Origin: Liolophura sinensis
Taxonomy: Eukaryota; Mollusca; Polyplacophora; Chitonida; Chitonidae
Assembly (NCBI RefSeq): GCF_032854445.1
Contig: NC_088300.1
Coordinates: 25,899,608 to 25,963,607 of the forward strand
Direction: 5' to 3'
Length of the DNA: 64,000 nucleotides
Made by a program: the position numbers and the translations under genes. Below the pieces are notes generated by a model. It worked only from the letters and a program-made list of their open reading frames with translations. It was not told where the DNA came from and made no database searches. Shown here one piece after another: positions 46,032-55,000 of this stretch (positions are counted from its first letter, which is position 1; every line of letters starts with the position of its first letter).

Positions 46032-49000
46032 CTGGAACAGAAGCAGAATAAAATTTGTTTAATTAGTATATAACCTGTGTATAATCTGTTTAATTAGTAT
46101 ATAACCTTTCAGTCACACGATACGCCTTGTCGTTTCAACTCACGGTATTTATACTACAATGTGTGGAATTCTACAAATTATATGAAACAACGTTTGTCAT
46201 GTTTTCCTACTTATCAGACAAATCGGTACGATCAATCCCACTGTGTGAACGCAGTTTTACAAGTCGATAATATACATTTTATTTTATGCTCTTTTGAGCA
46301 GTGCTCGTAAGGTACGACTTAACTTGTCGAATTCGACAAATCGAATAAAAATACTACCAACGCTATCGTATGCGATCTGTAACATTTCACAAATCGATCT
46401 GTGTGAACGCGACTTATGAAATAGTTGCCGAAACTAATCTGACCCTTTCTTTACTGAGAGTGCAGCTTCCATGCCACTGAACTCCACACGGAAAATTTCA
46501 CTAACCTTTACAGCTTGAATCCGTTCTTACCCTATATGGCACTAAAACTTTAAAATCGTAGTGGAAACACGGCAAACATTGCATCAATCTGTTCGATTCA
46601 AAAGATTAAATGGCTCGATTACTGTTAAAAGATGATTTCCGATGCAAGCTTTGCCAAGAGCGCACTTCAGATGCCTTGGGGAATCAGTGAATATCACACA
46701 TAAGGACGAGTTCGACTTATAAAAGTTAATGAAATTTTCCGCCTGGAATTCAATATGACATCGAAGATAAACTCTACGTAAGAAAGAGTCAGCTTAGGGT
46801 TTATTCTAAGGAAACAGAGCAGCCCTATTTTCATTCGACCAGTAAAGTTCGACGTGTCTACTCCAGGGGCGTAGAAAGCTCACACTTTTCAGGTGCCGGA
46901 AATTATATATTCTTGTAACACAAACAGGCCCCTGTTACAATCTCAAGATATAGGGCTTACTGACCTATGTCCCACAAAGCTATTCTGATAATATGCCTAT
47001 ATTTATTGACGAGAAAGGGATGACCGAGAATCGAAAGCAAGTTAGGGCAAGTTTATAGGCCGGCAAGTTTACCACCAAGGCCCAGAAAAAACTTTCCACC
47101 GATTCTCCTCCATACGTGTTGTATTAGTCAATCTACACCAACCTTTCCCCGACATGCATAAATTTAATCTTGAATTCTGGATAAATTGTTCCAATGTTCT
47201 TTGTTGACCTTTGGTTCTCCAGGTAAAAGCGTCAGCAATTGAGCTAAACGTCTATTTCAATTTTTTCAGGCAGGTTTAAATAGTCAATAACACCTCAATT
47301 GGCATATCTAAGATACGGCAAATCGTCTCTAAGGCCTTTTTCGCTGGGATTCTTGCCCCCCCTCCACTTTGAAATTCCTCCCTACGCCCCTGTTCTCGAT
47401 ATAAATTACATGGTCTGAACGCGCCCTCAGCCAGTGACAAAGCTAATCTGAAAAGAGACAAAATTATACAAAAGATGCTGAAGTTCTAGAACGATTGCTG
47501 TGGACGTCAATCTAACGTTACCTTGTCCAGCTGACGTAGTCTGTACGGCTTCCGTCACGTTTGATGCGACAGTAGTTTTCTGATGTGGTTGTTGTTTCTG
47601 ATACGGTGGTAGTTCCTGGGTGGGTGCTTGTTTCTAATTCTATACTAGTTCCTGATTCGGCGGTACTTCCTAATTCGGCAGTAGTTCCTGACTCGGTGCT
47701 AATGTGTTGTTGACTGATGATAGTGCATGCTGAACCAGTACAGTTTTCGGACAGTGTCGACGTTGTGGTATTGGCTGTGGAGGGTGATGGGAAAACACGG
47801 AACGTGGATTGTTCCGGAGGCGGTTGCATATCTTCTGTCGCGCTGTTTCCGTCGTGCTTTCTACCATGTACGGCTTGATTGACGATTGGCCAGTATCTTC
47901 GGGTTCGGGGGTAGTGGACTGAACCTCTATTCCTGTCGTAAGTTGTGTTGTTGCGGGACTGCTGACCAACTTACATGACACGGATGGATTGTCTCTTCGT
48001 CCACAAGGTACTCCGTATATCATCCCGATCTACAAGCAGCTGAAGCCGAAAAATGCCGACATGAATGAAAACACAAAACGAAGAAAAAGAAACAAAACCA
48101 TCAACCCCATCCCTTCCCAAAAATTAGTAAAAAAATAATTAAATACACCGCTCCACTAAAAAGAATGCACGATTTCACAAAGATAGATCTTATTTTTTAA
48201 GGACATTATAACTTCAAAACAATTTCAAATATGGCAGTGTCATGGGTAGCAGATCTCTCCGTCAACTATTGTGTATGCTGGAGTGTGTCCATTATCCACC
48301 ATGCTATACTTGTGTCTGAATATTTATGAAGCTTATTTGAAGAGATTTAAAGTTCATTATCATTATGTTTCAAAAAAAGTTATCACTACCTAAAAGGTCA
48401 TTTTGGTAGCGAGAGTGTGTGACTTTATATATACAGCTGAATATAGACGACAACTTAAAACAAACAGTCTACAGTACAATTATACGAAGCCAGACCGAAT
48501 GCTGTGTTTACCTGTATAGCAGATTCGTAGCGATGCCGTGTGATCAATGTAAGGGAACAGCGTCTGAAAGCCGTGAGCGTGAATGGACTAGATGCTCTAT
48601 TGAATGGTGCACGTCTTCAATACATCACCGTAAGTAACTGCCCAGCACCTCGTGTCTGAGTTATCTGCCTCTGAACACTTTGCCTGGCAGTCCTCTATAG
48701 TGTTGTATGCGTCAGAGGAGGAATAAGGAGTCACTTGTTACAGGAAATTCCCATCTCGGATATCGAGGAGTGTGTGCATTCCCTAGTGGAGCAAAATAAA
48801 AACATCAGTTGTTTTGAAAAATAAAATGTCTTTCGTGTCAAACACGATCATCTAACGTGGCTGTCATGTTTCTGGTCCTCATGATTCGTCAACAATATAT
48901 TTCGAGGATTTGTGTTTTTTATTTCTTAATATGCATTATTGGTTTTAAACTTTTTGATCTTCCTAAGCCCCAAGCAGTAAGTAGACTTGTGTCAAACGTG

Positions 49001-52000
49001 TCGTGATGTTTATGGTGATAAAACCTGCTGTGAAAACAATTTTGTCCAAGTGGTAGGCACTGAGCCCACTAAGTTCCGCAGATGAGGCGCAATTTCCAAC
49101 TTTTAACAAAAAATATACACAAAACAGAAGAGTAATTAAGAAATGGAAAATATGCTCCAGAAATACGTTACTTTTTTTGGCTTTACAAGTCGATAATAGC
49201 GTGTGAGTAATTGCACTCTTCTAAAGCACTGTTTTCTGGCGTCTAATCATGATGTATGCTCGTGGTCTTTGTGTATAACCGTGCTTTGGTTTATAATCAT
49301 GATCTGGTGTATACTCGTGGCTTTGTGCATTGCCGTGCTCTGGTGTTATAATCATGATCTGGTGTATACTCGTGGCTTTGTGCATAACCGTGCTCTGGCG
49401 TATATTTATGATCTGGTGTATACTCGTGGCTTTGTGTAAAACCGTGCTCCTGGCATATAATCATGATCTCGTGTATACTCGTGGACTTGTGTATAACCGT
49501 GCTCTGGTTTATAATCATGGTCTGGTGTACACTCGCGGTCTTGTGCATAACCTTGCTCTGGGGTATAATTATGATCTGGTGGTCTTGTGTATAACCGTGG
49601 TCTGGCGTCTAATCATGATCTGGTGTATACTCGTGGACTTGCGTATAAACGTGCTCTGGTTTATAATCGTGATCTGGTGTATACTCGTGGCCTTGTGTAT
49701 AACCGTGCTCTGGCGTCTAATCATGATCTGGTGTATACTCGTGGCCTTGTGTATAACCGTGCTTTTGGTGTATAATCATAACCTGGTGTACACGCGTGTT
49801 GTTAAATACCATGTACGCGATAGATATGTACATAAGATAACAGCGCCGTCTATGTGGTTGATCACAATGCAGATCGCCAGAGATTCTGAACGCTCTGTCC
49901 TTACCTGCCAACGACATTTGTTATACTCATTGCAAAATTTGAGAAACTTAGAGTGAAGGCGTTTGATAAAGTATCCTTGACAAACTAGTTTTTGACCTAA
50001 CAACTTGTGACGCAGATTAAAGTCATCACAATTAACGCAAGATCTGACAAATGCTACAAGGCAAGATATGTATACGCCATATGCAAGACCCTTTGGTTTA
50101 TTGCTATCCAAATAAGGATAATTTACAATATTCAAAATTGAAATTATCCCTTTTGTCGTTAAGGCGGCGTAAAAGGAAACCTTGTTCATCTTTATACAGC
50201 TATAGATCCAAAAAGGATGTACCATCAGGACTATCTGTTGTCCTCCTTTAAATCCAACATAGGCGGAAGATTTCCTTCACCGCTTCAGCAATATGAGGGT
50301 TATTTAACTCCAGTAGATCAACAATCAATATACCGCTTGGTAAATGAAAGGATCAAGCTTTAAAGATATTAATTTCTGTATATAGTCGTATTCATATGAA
50401 AACAGGTGTAAGGTCTGCCAAAAGAGGCGCACAATTGGTACCCATTGGAATACCTGTGCACTGTTGGTAAATGGTATCCCCGAATTCCACATAGATGTTA
50501 TTAATGAGAAATTCAAGTAATTCAATAAATTATGTAACATCCCATGAGTGGTAACCTTTATAAATAGTAGAGCTAAAGAAAGCCTTATTGCTTTCTGCTT
50601 ATAGCCGTTCTCTGGTGTATAATTATTATATACTCGTGGTCTTGGGTATAACCGTGGTCTGGTGTATAGTCATGATCTGGTGTATACTCGTGGACTTGTG
50701 TATAACCGTGCTCAGGCGTCTAATCATGATCTGGTGTACACTCGTGGTCTTGTGTATAACCGAGCCCTGGTGTATAATCATGATCTAGTGAACACCCGTG
50801 GCCTTGTCTATAGCCGTACTATGATGTATAATCATGATCGGGTGTACACTCGTGACCTTGTGTATAACTGTGCTTTGGCGTATAATCATGATCTGGTGTA
50901 CACTCGTGGCCTTATGTATAACCGTGGTCTGGCGTCTAATCATGATCTGGTGTATACCCGTGGCCTTGTGTAAAACCGTGCTCTTGTTTATAATCGTGAT
51001 CTGGTGTATACTCGTGGCCTTGTGTATAACCGTGGTCTGGTGTATAGTCATGATCTGGTGTATACTCGTGGACTTGTGTATAACCGTGCTCAGGCGTCTA
51101 ATCATGATCTGGTGTACACTCGTGGTCTTGTGTATAACCGAGCCCTGGTGTATAATCATGATCTAGTGAACACCCGTGGCCTTGTCTATAGCCGTGCTAT
51201 GATGTATAATCATGATCGGGTGTACACTCGTGACCTTGTGTATAACTGTGCTTTGGCGTATAATCATGATCTGGTGTACACTCGTGGCCTTATGTATAAC
51301 CGTGGTCTGGCGTCTAATCATGATCTGGTGTATACCCGTGGCCTTGTGTAAAACCGTGCTCTGGTTTATAATCGTGATCTGGTGTATACTCGTGGTCTTG
51401 TGCATAACCGTGCTCTGGTTTATAATCGTGATCTGGTGTATACTCGTGGTCTTGTGTATTACCGTGGTCTGGCGTCTAATCATGATCTGGTGTATATCGG
51501 TGCTCTGGCGTTTAATCATGATCTGGTGTATACTAGTTGCCTTGTGTATAGCCGTGCTATGGTGTATACTCGTGGCCTTGTATATAACCGTCCTCTGGTG
51601 TATAATCATGATCTGGTGTTCCCTCGTGGCCTTGAGTATAACCGTGCTCTGGCGTCTAATCATGATCTGGTGTATACTCGTGGACTTGTGTATAACCGTG
51701 CTCTGGTTTATAATCGTGATCTGGTGTATACTCGTGGCCTTGTGTATAGCCGTGCTCTGATGTATAATCATGATCTGGTGTATACTTGTGGTCTTGTGTA
51801 TATCTGTGCTCTGGCGTTTAATCATGATCTGGTGTATACTCGTGGACTTGTGTATAGCCGTGCTATATTGTATAATCATGATATGGTGTATACTCGTGGT
51901 CTTGTGTATAGCAGTGCTCTGGTGTATAATCATGATCTGGTGTATACTCGTGGTCTTGTGTATAACCGTGCTTTGACGTATAATCATGATCTGGTGGTTT

Positions 52001-55000
52001 TGTCTGTAACCGTGCTCTGGCGTATGATGATGATCTGGTGTATACTCGTGGTCTTGTGTATAACTGTGGTCTGGTGTATAATCATGATCTGGTGTATACT
52101 CGTGGCTTTGTGCAAAACCGTGCTCTAGCGTATACTTATGATCTGGTGTATACTCGTGGCTTTGTGTATACCCGTGCTGTGGCGTATAATCATGATCTGG
52201 TGTATGCTCGTGGCCTTGTGTATAGCAGTGCTCTGCTGTATAATCATGATCTGGTGTATACTCATGGTCTTGTGTATAACCGTGGTCTTGTGTATAACTG
52301 TGCTCTGGTGTACATTCGTGGTCTTGTGTAAAACCGTGTCCTGGCGTATAATCATGATCTGGTGTATGCTTGTGACCTTGTGTATAACTGTGCTCTGGTG
52401 TACAGTCATGATCTGGTGTATACTTGTGGCCTTGTGTATAACTGTGCTCTGGTGTACAGTCATGATCTGGTGTATACTTGTGGCCTTGTGTATAACTGTG
52501 CTCTTGTGTATAATCATGATCTGGTGTATACTTGTGGCCTTGTGCATAACCATGCTCTGGCGTCTAATCATGATCTGGTGTATACTCGTGGCTCTGTGTA
52601 TAACCGTGCTCTGGCATATAATCATGATCTGGTGTATACTCCTGGTCTTGTGTATAACCGTGCTTTGACATATAATCATGATCTGGTGGTTTTGTCTGTA
52701 ACCGTGCTCTGGCGTTTAATCACGATCTGGTGTATACTCGTGGACTTGTGTATAGCCGTGCTATAATGTATAATCATGATATGGTGTATACTCGTGGTCT
52801 TGTGTATAGCAGTGCTCTGGTGTATAATCATGATCTGGTGTATACTCGTGGTCTTGTGTATAACCGTGCTTTGACGTATAATCATGATCTGGTGGTTTTG
52901 TCTGTAACCGTGCTCTGGCGTATGATGATGATCTGGTGTATACTCGTGGTCTTGTGTATAACTGTGGTCTGGTGTATAATCATGATCTGGTGTATACTCG
53001 TGGCTTTGTGCAAAACCGTGCTCTGGCGTATACTTATGATCTGGTGTATACTCGTGGCTTTGTGTATAACCGTGCTGTGGTGTATAATCATGATCTGGTG
53101 TATGCTCGTGGCTTGTGTATAACTGTGTTCTGGCGTTTAATCATGATCTGGTGTATACTCGTGGTCTTGTGTATAACCGTGGTCTTGTGTAAAACCGCGC
53201 TCTGGTGCACATTCATGGTCTTGTGCAAAATCGTGTCCTGGCGTATAATCATGATATGGTGTATGCTTGTGACCTTGTGTATAGCCGTGCTCTGGCGTAT
53301 AATCACGATCTGGTGTATACTTGTGGCCTTGTGTATAACTGCTCTGGTGTATAGTCATGATCTGGTGTATACTCATGGTCTTGTGTATAACCGTGCTCTG
53401 GTGTATAATCATGATCTGGTGTACACTCGTGGTCTTGTGCATAACCTTGCTCTGGCGTATAATTATGATCTGGTGTATACTCGTGGTCTTGTGCATAACC
53501 GTGCTCTGGTGGTATAATCATGATCTGGTGTATGCCCGTGGCCTTGTGTATAGCAGTGCTCTGGTTGTATAATCAAGATCTGGTGTATACTCGTGGTCGT
53601 GACTGTATAACCGTGGTCTTGTGTATAACTGTGCTCTGGTGTACATTCGTGGCCTTGTGTAAAAACCGTGTCCTGGCGTATAATCATGATCTGGTGTATG
53701 CTTGTGACCTTGTGTATAGCCGTGCTCTGGCGTATAATCACGATCTGGTGTATGCTTGTGGCCTTGTGTATAACTGTGCTCTGGTGTACAGTCATTATCT
53801 GGTGTATACTTGTGGCCTTGTTGCGATCTGGAGTGTAGTCAGGGCTGTACATGCAATCATTCTTGAAAAGACGAAAGAACAAAGCGTCTATAGCAGACTG
53901 ATGGACTAGAAACGCAGTATCCATGCACTGCGTTTCATTTCATTCGTTATATTCATCAGTCTTAGTATCCTCACCCTGGATTGTTTTCATGTGATTATTT
54001 ATTAAACGTGATGACAACAGAGCATTTTTAGTAATACTAGACCAGTGACGTCTAATAAAATGCCATTAACATCTATGCATTTTTAAAAACCTAATTCCAA
54101 TTAAGTCATGGTGTTGTGGGACGTAAAAGTTTCTACTATTTTACTTATTTATTTATTTGATTGATGTTTTATGCATTTGCATTGACAGTCAGAATAAAAC
54201 CCTGACTGCGATAAATTTACAAGATTTGAGATTTCACGGGTTACGTGTGACAATTGGCTAACTATCACACTCTCATCACTAATTTGGGTTAACTCTCCAT
54301 GATGTAGTCTTTCATATTAATAGTCATACATGGAAAATAAATTAACATATTTGTTTTACTCCGTTACATGTTTTCCTGAGGAAGTACTCACCTGTAGCTT
54401 TCTCGCAAATGAACGGTAAGGCGGCAAAACATTCTTTGGTCCGCCAATCCCCTTGATTTTTCCGGCTACGAACACACATTTCGGTCTCGGGCTCATTTGG
54501 TTCTACAAACCTGTTATTTTGGCCTGGGTACCAGTTTATGTAATTGCCTTCCAACCGCGTACAGTCTGGCCAGGTATACCGCATATTCGGCACGTCGTCG
54601 TCGAATAGCCCTATCCAATAGTCGCCTTCCCTGAGCAAGAAGAATATGGTAAAGTGAAAGAAAGCAAACGCTAAAGTAAAACTTTAACTAACGTTATGAA
54701 TAGTATTCATTCAGTGAAATGCACTGATATTAATTCTAAGGTGGGCATTAGTGATAACGTTATTAAACTAAATAATAGTTTCCAAAGGTTAAATATAATG
54801 TGTGGTCCAAAAAGCAGCCCAACCCTGGCACTCAAGTATTTTTTTAAAAAATGGCTATGCCGAGCTGGACATGAAACATTTTGTGTCTGTGCGCTGAATG
54901 TATGATGTATGGAATGTAATTCTATCTAGTTTGGCTCGGGAACCTTTGTGCAAAGTAAGATTTTTCGCTATCATCTGTCATGAAAACCGAGTTCCAGACT

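Noticed and set aside
48419-48637. Cys-rich plus-strand frame running into GTAAGT, considered as a PAN-like exon
   Set aside because: No acceptor, wrong strand relative to gene 2, and no partner exon seen.
49203-53924. Many long open frames (up to about 270 codons) on both strands
   Set aside because: Same cause: 18/54-bp periods divisible by three. The translated repeats are frame-shifted versions of one DNA unit.
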